The translations under genes were made by a program, and so were the position numbers. From Phycisphaerales bacterium (GTDB taxonomy: Bacteria > Planctomycetota > Phycisphaerae > UBA1845 > Fen-1342), in assembly GCA_022839625.1 (NCBI GenBank), contig JALHJL010000014.1, forward strand, positions 1-64,000: a stretch of DNA of 64,000 nt. The letters are read 5' to 3'. Under the pieces are notes generated by a model, which saw only the letters and a program-made list of their open reading frames with translations, had not been told where the DNA came from and did not search any database. Of the stretch, positions 1 to 8,681 are shown in pieces (the first letter of the stretch is position 1; every line of letters starts with the position of its first letter).

Positions 1-47
1 ACCCGCGACCGGCAAAGCAGAGCTTTGCCCTACTGGCGCGTCGGTCG
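1..47 (-). repeat. REP-like hairpin repeat, family B, copy 1
   Basis: A 47-base unit that recurs exactly at 72-118. It contains a perfect 8-bp hairpin with a 3-nt loop (11-29, stem GGCAAAGC). CTAC lies directly 3' at 30-33, so on the minus strand a GTAG tetranucleotide sits at the 5' foot of the hairpin. GTAG next to the hairpin is the known hallmark of REP sequences used by RAYT transposases. The unit may continue beyond the window edge. Confidence 0.7.
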
Positions 48-71
48 ATGCGGCTTTGATAAGCGCGCAAA

Positions 72-118
72 ACCCGCGACCGGCAAAGCAGAGCTTTGCC
101 CTACTGGCGCGTCGGTCG
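72..118 (-). repeat. REP-like hairpin repeat, family B, copy 2
   Basis: Exact second copy of the 1-47 unit, separated from it by 24 bases. The hairpin is at 82-100 with CTAC at 101-104 (GTAG on the minus strand). The stem sequence differs from the REP family around the transposase at 60.1 kb, so a different RAYT probably mobilised it. Confidence 0.7.
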
Positions 119-184
119 GCCCACAGCGCGAAGCCGTAATTGCGAGGCGCTGCACCAGGAAAGAGGGGAGTTCCGAGGTAGCTC

Positions 185-1810
185 CTACGCTCGGCGGCGG
201 TGCCCGAAGCGGAGCCAGCACAGCCCCGCCAGCGTCAACGGCAACACTATCGCCACCTGCATTCCGCACAGCAGCGGCTTCTGCGGCGCGGGCGCCGCCG
301 TCCCGTCCCCCGTAGTGTCGCCGGAGGTCGAGTCGCTGGCCGGCGGATTGAAGTCCGCGACGCTGCTGTAGACGGGCCCGTCCGTGCCGGTGCCGTCCGT
401 TGGGTCGCCAGTCCCGTCGTCCGTTCCGTTGGTCAGCTCTTCCAGCACCTTGGGGTCGATCCACATGGGGTTGAGCAGGAAGCCGCGCGTGCGCGTGCCG
501 CCGGACCCTTTGATCACGCCCCAGCCGACAATCACGCCGTCGTCGTTGATGTCGCGTGCCTCGCTCAGGACGATGTTCGGGGTGATCTTCGAGCCGCTCT
601 CATTGAACAGGAAGAGGTGCTCGTTGAGGTCCAGCATCTTGCCGTTTTCATAGATGAAAGCCCGGCGTTCGCGTTGGTCGTTCTCGGCCCAGCCGACGAT
701 CGCGCCGGCGCTATTGATGCCGGAGGCCGCGCTGAAGCCGGCGCGCCGGTCGGTCCGCAACGTCCCCAGGTCGGTCAGCATGCCGTTGCGCCAGCGGAAG
801 GCGTGCGTGTAGTGCTCGCCCGAAGGTCCTGGCACGTCGGATTCGCCGACTACTTCGCCGTTGTTGTTGATGTCGCGCCCCCAGCTATTCTTGCCGCCCA
901 GGGTTCCCAGGTCCACCATGAGCGGATTGATCCCGCCCGGATTGGGGGACCACATGTCCGGAAGGCCGTCGTCGTCCAGGTCGAGCGGGGTAAGCAGAAA
1001 GGCCCGGTAGCTGGCCATCCCCTCCCCGTCCACCGTGTACGAGTAACCGGTTACCTGGCCGGCGTCGTTGACGGCCGTGGCGCTGCTGACTGGGTCCGAG
1101 GCGGCCAGCGTACCCAGATCGATCAGGAGCAGGTTGGGCCCGGTGAGGGACTCCGTCACGACCCAATTCCCGTCCACAGGGTGCACCAGGAAGGCGCGCA
1201 TGATCTGCCCAGGCAGGTCGGCCCAACCCACCACGTAGTTCCGGTTGCTGATCCCGATGGCGGCGCTATCGTACGCGCCGAGCACGTCATCCCCGCAGAC
1301 GTCGCCGAACGAGCGCAGGTTCGTAAGCGCGTCGCCGGGGTAGGGCGTGGCCAGGTCCGTCAAAACGGCCGGCCGCAGCACGAAGGCGCTGGTGATCGGC
1401 ACGGCTTCCTTGCAGGGCGGCGAGGGAGTCACCGTGCGCGCCGTGCCCACGACTTGCCCCGCGTCCGAGATGCTGTACGCCTCCGCGTAGTCCTCGCTGT
1501 AGTACGGATAGGGGTGCAGCAGCTCGAAATGTACGGTCCCGTGGAGGTCGGTCGTGACGCGGTTGTGCCAGTGGGCCGCATGCCGGGCGCCCTCCACTTC
1601 GACCCAGCCCACGATCTGCCCGGTGTTGTTCAGGGCATACGCCCGGCTCTGAGCCTCGGCGGACTCCCCGCGCAGCTCAATCAGCTCGTACAAGCGCACG
1701 AACTCGCCTCCGTCCTGACCGGCAGCCAGGCCGGCGGTCAGCAGAATACACCCGAGGCTCAGGCCAAACGAAGAGGCGACTACACCGCGCGGCCGAAAGA
1801 TAACGTTCAT
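185..1810 (-). CDS. secreted HAF-repeat protein with C-terminal membrane anchor
   Basis: 541 residues. An N-terminal signal peptide (hydrophobic stretch about 13-30, probable cleavage after AAG) is followed by at least seven HAF-type repeats such as ALNNTGQIVGW, GINSAGAIVGW and DINDDGVIVGW. Such repeats are usual in extracellular proteins that also often carry PEP-CTERM. A Gly/Asp/Thr-rich linker (about 465-510) leads to a tail starting at Cys515: one hydrophobic helix, then RRR. This has the layout of a sorting signal but not the PEP motif. It lies 23 nt downstream of the lipoprotein gene at 1834-3366, on the same strand, so they probably form an operon. The biochemical role is unknown; surface display is inferred. 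Confidence 0.8.
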   Translation of the reverse strand: MNVIFRPRGVVASSFGLSLGCILLTAGLAAGQDGGEFVRLYELIELRGESAEAQSRAYALNNTGQIVGWVEVEGARHAAHWHNRVTTDLHGTVHFELLHPYPYYSEDYAEAYSISDAGQVVGTARTVTPSPPCKEAVPITSAFVLRPAVLTDLATPYPGDALTNLRSFGDVCGDDVLGAYDSAAIGISNRNYVVGWADLPGQIMRAFLVHPVDGNWVVTESLTGPNLLLIDLGTLAASDPVSSATAVNDAGQVTGYSYTVDGEGMASYRAFLLTPLDLDDDGLPDMWSPNPGGINPLMVDLGTLGGKNSWGRDINNNGEVVGESDVPGPSGEHYTHAFRWRNGMLTDLGTLRTDRRAGFSAASGINSAGAIVGWAENDQRERRAFIYENGKMLDLNEHLFLFNESGSKITPNIVLSEARDINDDGVIVGWGVIKGSGGTRTRGFLLNPMWIDPKVLEELTNGTDDGTGDPTDGTGTDGPVYSSVADFNPPASDSTSGDTTGDGTAAPAPQKPLLCGMQVAIVLPLTLAGLCWLRFGHRRRA

Positions 1811-1833
1811 GGCACTCTGCCTGTCCTGTTCGT

Positions 1834-3366
1834 CTAGGGAATCAGCTCGTTGCGAATCCAGCTCACGCGATCGGAGTTGACGTCTTCGCCGGCGACTACG
1901 GCCACCAGGTCGGCGTCCCCGTCACCGTCCAGATCGCCGTAGCCTAGCAGACCCACGTCCCCGGGCGGGTCGAAGTTGACGATCATGCGGCCCTGCCATT
2001 CCTCGAGCGGCCCCAGGAGCGGGTCGAAGTAGCGCAGCGCTCCGTCGGTACCGCCGATGACTAGCTCCAGCGTTCCGTCGTTGTCGACGTCGATCGCCTT
2101 CACGGCGCGGGGCTCATAGCTTTCGAAGTTGATGATGGGCGTCGCGTACCAGTCGTAACCCCGGTCCGCCACGCGCTCGGGCTGCACGAACAGCACCACC
2201 TGCATCTGGGTCGGGCTGGTGGCGATCACGTCCACGCGGCCGTCGCCGGTGACGTCCGCCACGTCGATCGTGTAGGCGCCCCGCACGCTCCCGATCCGAT
2301 GCTGCACCCAGGGGACTTCCGGATCCAGCGGCCCGGGACGGCCCGGATTCTCGAACCAAGCCACCTGGACGTTCTCGTCGCCGGCGGCCGTGGAGATCAG
2401 GTCGAGGTCGCCATCGCCGTCCAGGTCATAGGCACGCAGGTCGCGTGCCCCCTCCCGGTCGAGCGTGCCGTGCCGTTCGTGCGTGCCGATCAGAATCGAC
2501 GTCCAATCCTGTCCGTTTACCGCCCCGCCTGGGTTGAGGAGCAACTGGATCGAGCCGGCTACAATCTCGATCCCCTCTACGGGCACATCGGGCTTCGGCT
2601 CCAGTTTGACCCGCAACTGGCGCGAGGCGACGATGTCGTTGTCGCCGTCGTTGTCGAAGTCCGCGATTTCGACGCTCGTGTAACCCTGCTCGACCGTGAC
2701 GAGGTAATTGTCCAGGTTGCCGCCCGGCCCCACCGCCTGCACTAGCAGGGCAGTCAGTTCGTCTGCGGAAATCACTTCGGTCGTCTGGTCCAGCAGCTCG
2801 AGCCGGCCTTCCGGCTGCCCCCACTCGCTGAGCACGTGCGTCCGCCGTGCGCTTGATGGGTGCCGCAAGTAAATGATTCCATCCGCCGTGGCCGCCACGA
2901 TGTCCAGGTTGCCGTCGCCGTCAATGTCGGCGACGGCCAAGTCCCGCATGCGGTCCCAGCGGTTTTCGCCGCCGTCGAGCGTCAGACTGGCGAACTGCAC
3001 GACGCCGGGCGGCCCGTAGCTGAGCAGAATCTGAATCACGCCCCCTTGCTCCTGCTCATAGCCGACCACGGGGTCCACCTTGCCGTCGCCGTTGAAGTCG
3101 ATCAGGTATGCGCGGCGCTGCATGTCGTCCGCCCGGTGCGTCACGGTCGTGACGACGCGGCCGCGCACGAACGTGCGCTCCTGTATCATGACCTCCGTGA
3201 AGGCGGATCCGGACTGGGCCGTGAAGACGCTGCCGGCCACCTGGGGCAGCCCCCACAGTCCTCCGAGCCACCACGGGCGGTATTCGGGTGCGCAGCCCGC
3301 CGCCAGGGCGAGGAGCAGCGCGGTCGCCGGCACGACCGGCCGCGCGTGTGTATCGCTGCGGTGCAT
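1834..3366 (-). CDS. FG-GAP/VCBS-repeat lipoprotein
   Basis: 510 residues. The signal peptide ends in lipobox LAAGC with the lipidated cysteine at residue 25. The body has about six FG-GAP/VCBS-type repeats with calcium-loop-like cores (DIDGDGNLDIV, DFDNDGDNDIV, DLDGDGDLDLI, DVTGDGRVDVI, DVDNDGTLELV, DLDGDGDADLV), which points to an integrin-alpha-like beta-propeller at the cell surface. A Shine-Dalgarno AAGGAG lies 8 nt before the ATG. It is first in a two-gene operon with the HAF protein. The ligand is unknown. Confidence 0.85.
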   Translation of the reverse strand: MHRSDTHARPVVPATALLLALAAGCAPEYRPWWLGGLWGLPQVAGSVFTAQSGSAFTEVMIQERTFVRGRVVTTVTHRADDMQRRAYLIDFNGDGKVDPVVGYEQEQGGVIQILLSYGPPGVVQFASLTLDGGENRWDRMRDLAVADIDGDGNLDIVAATADGIIYLRHPSSARRTHVLSEWGQPEGRLELLDQTTEVISADELTALLVQAVGPGGNLDNYLVTVEQGYTSVEIADFDNDGDNDIVASRQLRVKLEPKPDVPVEGIEIVAGSIQLLLNPGGAVNGQDWTSILIGTHERHGTLDREGARDLRAYDLDGDGDLDLISTAAGDENVQVAWFENPGRPGPLDPEVPWVQHRIGSVRGAYTIDVADVTGDGRVDVIATSPTQMQVVLFVQPERVADRGYDWYATPIINFESYEPRAVKAIDVDNDGTLELVIGGTDGALRYFDPLLGPLEEWQGRMIVNFDPPGDVGLLGYGDLDGDGDADLVAVVAGEDVNSDRVSWIRNELIP

Positions 3367-3577
3367 TACTGAGGCTCCTTACGGCCTGTTTGGGCCCGCC
3401 GACCGGGATACTGGCCGACGGTTCCAGGCGGCACCCGCTCGTCCGCGGCCTGGACGCGCAGCCGCGCCCTGCCGATTCCAGCGGGCACCTCCGTACTGTT
3501 GCTCACTTATCGGGTCGGTTGTTTGCGGGCGACGCTTGATCGAGCCGCCCCGAACTCCCGCCAGCCGCACCGGCCAA

Positions 3578-4708
3578 TCAGGACCAGGCGCACGGCTGGG
3601 GGGGCACGCCGGAAGGCCGGTCGGGCCTGGCATCGCTCGCCCCGCTCAGGGCGGCCCATTGTTCTCGGACGCTCTGCATAACCGCGTCGGCGCTAAGCTG
3701 TTGCATGCAGTTGTGATGTTGCAGCGGACACCGCCGGCGGCGGCACGGACTGCACGCCAGCGGGAGCGATACCACGCGCGCGGTCCGGCAGTAGGGGCCG
3801 GTTCGCCTGGTGTCCGTCGGACCGAAGATCGCCACCAGCGGCCGGCCGAGCGCCGCCGCAAGATGCATCGGTCCTGAGTCGTGACAAATCACGAGGTTCG
3901 CCTGGGCCAGCAGGGCGCTGAGCTGCCGCAGCGACGTACGCCCGATCAAGTCGATCACGTCCGTGGGACACGCGCCGCAGATCGAGCTGGACAGAGGCTG
4001 GTCTTCCGGTCCGCCCAGCAACACGCACGGCGGATATCCCGCGGCACGCAAGCGGCCGAGCAACTCCCCGAACCGGCGGGGGGGCCATCGCTTCGTCTCC
4101 CAGCGGGCGCCCGGCAGGACCGCAACGAAAGCGTCGAGGGAGCGGCCGGCGGCGCGGTTCAGCAGTTCCCGCGCGGCGTCCAGCTCCTCTGGCCGCAGGC
4201 CCAGCGGGAACGCCGGGGACGCGACAGGCAGCCCCAGCGCGCGTGCCACACACAAGTTCTTCTCCACTGCGTGACTGACCCCTGGCCCGACGCGAACGCG
4301 CCGGCTGTAGAACGCCCAGCCGAACTCACGCGCCGCCGCGAACCCCACGCGACTCCGGGCACCACTGGCCCACGCGAGGAACCCGCTCCGGATCAGACCC
4401 TGAAGATCAACCACCAGATCAAAGCGGCGTCGCCGGAGCGAGCGCACGAAGCGCACGAAGGCGGCGGTCGCCCGCCAGCTCCGCAGCATTCGGCCGTAGT
4501 GCCGCCGATCGAACGGGATGGCCTCGTCCAGGAGGGGGTGGCCTTCGAGTAGCGGGGCGAAGGACTTTCCGACCAGCCAGGCGATGTGTGCCTGCGGAAA
4601 CGCCGCCCGCAAGCCGGCCAGAACCGGTAGCGCATGTACGATGTCGCCCAGCGAACTGGGCTTGATGATCAGAATCCGTCGGGGCTGCCGGGGCGAACTA
4701 GCGGCCAT
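3578..4708 (-). CDS. glycosyltransferase family 9 (heptosyltransferase-like)
   Basis: 376 residues. Starts with IIKPSSLGDIVHALP, the usual N-terminal signature of ADP-heptose:LPS heptosyltransferases. The donor-site region HDSGPMHLAAALGRP and GPTD follow, then a Cys-rich end (CSPCRRRRCPL) also seen in the second GT9 of this window. It probably adds a heptose-like sugar to a lipid-linked core on the cytoplasmic face. The frame stays open upstream to 4894, but that extension is Arg/Ser/Pro-rich and lies before the first conserved motif, so I place the start at ATG 4708. A TATACT hexamer ends 7 nt before this ATG, which fits a leaderless transcript. Confidence 0.85.
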   Translation of the reverse strand: MAASSPRQPRRILIIKPSSLGDIVHALPVLAGLRAAFPQAHIAWLVGKSFAPLLEGHPLLDEAIPFDRRHYGRMLRSWRATAAFVRFVRSLRRRRFDLVVDLQGLIRSGFLAWASGARSRVGFAAAREFGWAFYSRRVRVGPGVSHAVEKNLCVARALGLPVASPAFPLGLRPEELDAARELLNRAAGRSLDAFVAVLPGARWETKRWPPRRFGELLGRLRAAGYPPCVLLGGPEDQPLSSSICGACPTDVIDLIGRTSLRQLSALLAQANLVICHDSGPMHLAAALGRPLVAIFGPTDTRRTGPYCRTARVVSLPLACSPCRRRRCPLQHHNCMQQLSADAVMQSVREQWAALSGASDARPDRPSGVPPQPCAWS

Positions 4709-4715
4709 CGGCGGA

Positions 4716-4721
4716 AGTATA
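4716..4721 (-). promoter_or_regulatory. candidate -10 element, leaderless start of the GT9 gene
   Basis: TATACT reading leftwards, 7 nt before the ATG at 4708. This spacing would place the transcription start at the start codon. No good -35 is visible and there is no Shine-Dalgarno. Confidence 0.35.
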
Positions 4722-5140
4722 CCTGCCCGGCTCCGCAAGAGCGTGCGTCCGGCAGGCGTTTGTCGGTGCGGCGGACTGTGGGAGAGCGGACTGGCGCGCG
4801 AGGGGCCCAGTACTCGGGTAGTCTGTTTGGTTCGCTGTGCGCGAGGTTCCTCGTAACGGACTGCCCATGATCGCCCGACATCGGTCGAAGACACTCAGGA
4901 CTGCCGCTCGCGACTGTCCGGTCGTGACCGTGATGGGGCCGCGTGATCCTGGTCGAAGTGCAGCGCGTGCCGGACCTGTTCCGGCCGTGCCACTGCTCTT
5001 GGGCAGGGGATATGATGGTGGCTGACCGTCGCGCAGCTCATGAGCACCGGATATCATGGCGGCGGGCGGCGCCGTGGCTTCCGTGAGAGCTTGGCGCGGC
5101 GACGAGTGCTTCAGACAACGGCCGGCAGTGCATACGAGAC

Positions 5141-6292
5141 ATGGGCCGCGAAAACGTCATTCTGATACTGACCGCCTCGGCGGGTGCCGGGCATCTGTTC
5201 GCGGCCCGCGCTGTCGAGCACGCGCTGCGGACCCGGGCCCCGGACGTCACGCTGGAAGTCCTGGACGTGTTGGCCCTCTGCAACGTGCTGTTTCGCAGGC
5301 TCTACGCTGGCGGATACCTCCTGCTGGCGCGGCATGCGCCCGTTGCGATGGGCTGGCTGTATGACGCGATGGATCGGCCCGGCGGGCACTTCCGCAACAG
5401 GTCGCGCATCTGGATTCAGGACCTCAATAAGCGGCCGGTGGTGCAATACGTCCTGCAACGGCGGCCCGCCCTGATTGTCAACACCCACTACCTGCCGGCC
5501 GAGATCGTGGCCCAGATGCGGCGGGCCAGGCAGCTCGATTGCCCGCAAGTTACGGTGACCACGGACTACGAGACGCACCGCATCTGGGTGCAGGAGCCGA
5601 CCGAGCGCTACTACACCGCCACCGACGATGGCAAGTTCTATCTGACTCAGTGGGGCGCGGCGGCGGAGCGTGTGCATGTCACCGGAATCCCGGTTCGGCC
5701 CGGCTTCGACCAGCCGATGGACCGGGGCGAAGCCCGGCGGCGGTGCGGCTTGGACACGGGGCGTCCGGTCGTGCTGCTCCTCTGCGGCGGCTTCGGGGTT
5801 GGTCCCACCGCTGCGTTGCTGCGCGAACTGGTGTTCATGCCGGCCGACGCCCAGGTCGCGGTGGTCGTTGGGCGCAACGAGCGGCTGCGGGCGCGGCTCG
5901 AACGGCAGGTTGCGGGCGCCGCCCGTGCCGTCCGCATCATCGGATTCACCGATGCGATGCACGAGTGGATGCACGCAGCGGACCTCGTAGTGACCAAGCC
6001 CGGGGGGCTGACCGTAGCGGAAGCGCTCGCGAGCGGACTGCCGCTGATCGTCGTCAACCCCATTCCGGGGCAAGAGACGCGCAATGCGGACTTCCTGCTG
6101 GAGCACGGGGCGGCGATCAAGGTGAACAACCTGCGGTTGCTCGGGCGCCGCGTCGCCGCGCTGCTTAATGACCCGCCGCGCATGGACGCGCTGCGGACGG
6201 CGGCCCGGGCGATTGCCCGGCCGCACGCCGCCCGGGACATCGCGGCCGATGCCCTGAGCATCCTCGGGTGTGGCGGGCACTCCCAGGTTTGA
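5141..6292 (+). CDS. MGDG synthase-type glycosyltransferase (GT28)
   Basis: 383 residues. The N-terminal half matches the monogalactosyldiacylglycerol-synthase domain (TASAGAGH, residues 11-18). The C-terminal half has the GT28 nucleotide-sugar signature TKPGGLTVAEALASGLP (near residue 285) and PIPGQE. Relatives such as UgtP and plant MGD transfer galactose or glucose from UDP-sugars to diacylglycerol at the inner membrane, making glycolipids. The length is normal for the family. It is followed after 81 nt by a GT2 gene on the same strand. The exact sugar and lipid acceptor cannot be read from the sequence. Confidence 0.8.
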   Translation: MGRENVILILTASAGAGHLFAARAVEHALRTRAPDVTLEVLDVLALCNVLFRRLYAGGYLLLARHAPVAMGWLYDAMDRPGGHFRNRSRIWIQDLNKRPVVQYVLQRRPALIVNTHYLPAEIVAQMRRARQLDCPQVTVTTDYETHRIWVQEPTERYYTATDDGKFYLTQWGAAAERVHVTGIPVRPGFDQPMDRGEARRRCGLDTGRPVVLLLCGGFGVGPTAALLRELVFMPADAQVAVVVGRNERLRARLERQVAGAARAVRIIGFTDAMHEWMHAADLVVTKPGGLTVAEALASGLPLIVVNPIPGQETRNADFLLEHGAAIKVNNLRLLGRRVAALLNDPPRMDALRTAARAIARPHAARDIAADALSILGCGGHSQV

Positions 6293-6373
6293 CAAACGCC
6301 GAGGCGCCGCAAGAATCCTGTGCCGGCGCCGGCGTGCCGGCGGCAAAGTGGGCCGGAGAGCGGAGCGTGGACG

Positions 6374-7126
6374 ATGAAGTGGCTGGTGGCAATTCCCGTG
6401 TACAACGAGGAGCGGTACTTGCCGGGCGTGCTGGACGCGGTGCGGCGCTATGCGCGGGACATCCTGGTCATCGACGACGGATCTACTGACGCCACGCCGG
6501 CGCTGCTTCAGCTTCAGCCGGGTGTCCGCACGCTCACGCATCCGGAGAATCGGGGCTATGGCCAGAGCGTGATTGAGGCGCTGGCCTACGCGGACCGGCA
6601 CGGGTACGACTGGGTCGTCACGATGGACTGCGATGAGCAGCACGAGCCCGGGCGTATTCCGCACTTTCTCGCCGCGGCGGCCCGCGAAGACGCCGACGTG
6701 ATCAGCGGCTCGCGCTACCTGCGGTCTTTCCCCGACGACGACGAAGCGCCGCCGGACCGTCGGGCGATCAACGAGACGATCAACCGCCTGCTGGAGCAAG
6801 TTCTGGGGCTGCGGCTGACGGACTCATTCTGCGGTTTCAAGGCCCATCGCGTGGCCGCCATGCGGCGCCTGGCCCTGGACGAGCCGGGCTATGCCTTTCC
6901 GCTGCAATTCTGGGTACAGTGTGTGCGCGCCGGCTTGCGGATGCGCGAACTGCCGGTGCGACGGATCTACCGCGACAGCAGCCGCGAGTTCGGTGGGACC
7001 CTGGACGACCCGGCGGCGCGGCTGTTGCACTACCTCGCGGTCTTCGTCCGCGAGCTCCAGCGCGATCCGCTGGTACCGCTGAATCGGCCGGCGTGGATGG
7101 CATGTCCCTGTGTCCTGCACGAATGA
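6374..7126 (+). CDS. glycosyltransferase family 2 (dolichyl-phosphate-mannose-synthase-like)
   Basis: 250 residues from ATG 6374, chosen because IPVYNE follows within 12 residues; the frame is open to 6320, but that part looks non-coding. GT-A features: IPVYNE, VIDDGSTDATP, the metal-site region MDCDEQHEP and the SGSRYL segment. No membrane helices follow, so this is a soluble catalytic domain that probably loads a sugar onto a lipid or glycan at the cytoplasmic face. It shares 4 nt (ATGA) with the next gene, which implies translational coupling. Confidence 0.85.
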   Translation: MKWLVAIPVYNEERYLPGVLDAVRRYARDILVIDDGSTDATPALLQLQPGVRTLTHPENRGYGQSVIEALAYADRHGYDWVVTMDCDEQHEPGRIPHFLAAAAREDADVISGSRYLRSFPDDDEAPPDRRAINETINRLLEQVLGLRLTDSFCGFKAHRVAAMRRLALDEPGYAFPLQFWVQCVRAGLRMRELPVRRIYRDSSREFGGTLDDPAARLLHYLAVFVRELQRDPLVPLNRPAWMACPCVLHE

Positions 7127-8673
7127 TCCGTTACGAGCGGCTGGCGACGCCGGCCGAGCATCTGGGCGTGCTGGTTGAGCCGCCCGCGCCGCAGTTACGG
7201 CACCTCCTGCGTAACTCGCCCGATTCAAGACTTCTGGCTCTGCCTTGGCTGGACACGAGCGTCGGTGCATTGCGCGCGCAATTGCGGGCGCAACTGGACC
7301 TTGGCGGGCCGGTCGTCGCGGCCGGCCACCAGGCGGAGTTCTTTCACGCCGGCGTTTTCGCCAAGACGATCGCCGGTCATGCGCTGAGCAAGCGCGTCGG
7401 CGGCCAGGCCGTGTTCCTGATGGTCGACACGGACACCCCGAAGACGCGCCAGATCGCGGTGCCACAAGTCACCTCGCGGGGCCTGCGGCGGGTGCAGGTG
7501 GCGATTCCGGGTTGCGACCCGCAGCGACCCTTCGAGTCGCAGCCGCGCATCTCCCGCGCGGAGTGGCTTCAGTTCTTCGCCAGCCTGACGTCGCTCCATG
7601 AGTTCGGGGACCGGTCCATGCTGCCGACGTTCGCCCGCGCCTGGCTCACGACCGAGGAAACGAGCCCGCCGTACTGCGACGCCCTGGCCCGGTCTCTGGC
7701 GGCGGCCGAAGACGCGCTGGGCCTGGCAGGGGTGCGTCACGTGCGCATGTCCAGGCTGTGCGCGACGGCGGCGTTTCGGGCGCTGGCGGCGACGATGCTG
7801 CTCGACGCGCGCCGCTGCGCTGAGCGGTACAACGCCGCCCAGGCGCGCTACCGGGAGCGGCATCGCGTACGCAGCCGCGGCCGCCCCGTCCCGCCGCTGA
7901 CCGTCGGCGAACGGGGCGCGGAACTGCCGTTCTGGCTCGTCCGCGCCGATGAGCCGCGCCGACGCTTGTCGGTGGTGCCGTACGACGACACGGTGGAGCT
8001 GTGCGCCGAGGGCGCGGCGGTCGGGTCATTGCGGCGGCGGGCGCTTGCTTCGATGGCGACCCACGAACAGGCCTGGGAGCTCGAGCGCGACGGCTGGCAG
8101 TTGCGGCCTCGGGCGCTGGCCCTCTCGGCGTTTGCCCGCCTCTTCCTGTCCGACCTTTTCGTGCATGGCATCGGCGGTGCGAAGTACGACGAGATGATGG
8201 AGGACTTCGTACACGGCCTGCTTGGCGTGGAGCCGGGGGCGGCGTGTTGCGTGAGCGCGACGCTGCGCTTGCCGTTGCCGCACAGCAAGGTCCGCCCGGC
8301 CGACATCGCCGCCGCCCGGCACCAGAGCCGCGACCTGCGCTACAACCCTCAACGTCACCTGGGCAACGTACCCACCGAGTTGCTGGCCGAGCGCGCGGCG
8401 TTGGTGCGGCACGGTCGCGAGCTGCGGGAGGCGCAACCGCCCGATCACGAGCGGCGAAGGGTGGTCTTTCAGGAGATTCGCCGGCTCAACGAGCGAATCC
8501 TGGCGGCCGATCCGTGGCGGGCGGCGCAGTACGAGCAGCGTGTGCAGACGCTCGAGGAGCAATGGCGGCTCGACCGGGCCGCCTTGGATCGTGAGTACTT
8601 CTTCGCTCTGCACGTGCAGACGACACTGCAAGAGCTGGTGAGCGCGGTCGAACACGCGGTGGATGCGGGTTGA
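7123..8673 (+). CDS. conserved protein with BshC-like layout
   Basis: 516 residues from ATG 7123, which overlaps the GT2 stop as ATGA (an in-frame ATG at 7102 is the alternative). I do not recognise it with certainty. The segment AAGHQAEFFHAGVFAKTI near residue 65, followed by a hydrophobic strand and VDTDTPK, recalls the TGQQ-GLFTGPLY-K segment of the bacillithiol cysteine ligase BshC. A charged C-terminal coiled coil (about 425-490) and the overall length also fit BshC. If it is BshC-like, it could join a thiol or amino compound to an amino sugar; here the neighbours are glycosyltransferases. The similarity is from memory of the family and weak. The gene ends 8 nt before a convergent GT4. 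Confidence 0.5.
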   Translation: MIRYERLATPAEHLGVLVEPPAPQLRHLLRNSPDSRLLALPWLDTSVGALRAQLRAQLDLGGPVVAAGHQAEFFHAGVFAKTIAGHALSKRVGGQAVFLMVDTDTPKTRQIAVPQVTSRGLRRVQVAIPGCDPQRPFESQPRISRAEWLQFFASLTSLHEFGDRSMLPTFARAWLTTEETSPPYCDALARSLAAAEDALGLAGVRHVRMSRLCATAAFRALAATMLLDARRCAERYNAAQARYRERHRVRSRGRPVPPLTVGERGAELPFWLVRADEPRRRLSVVPYDDTVELCAEGAAVGSLRRRALASMATHEQAWELERDGWQLRPRALALSAFARLFLSDLFVHGIGGAKYDEMMEDFVHGLLGVEPGAACCVSATLRLPLPHSKVRPADIAAARHQSRDLRYNPQRHLGNVPTELLAERAALVRHGRELREAQPPDHERRRVVFQEIRRLNERILAADPWRAAQYEQRVQTLEEQWRLDRAALDREYFFALHVQTTLQELVSAVEHAVDAG

Positions 8674-8681
8674 GCCGGGCT

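Noticed and set aside
5111..6799. 562-codon minus-strand frame opposite the MGDG-synthase-like and GT2 genes
   Set aside because: Covers two recognisable glycosyltransferase genes and their gap without any motif of its own.
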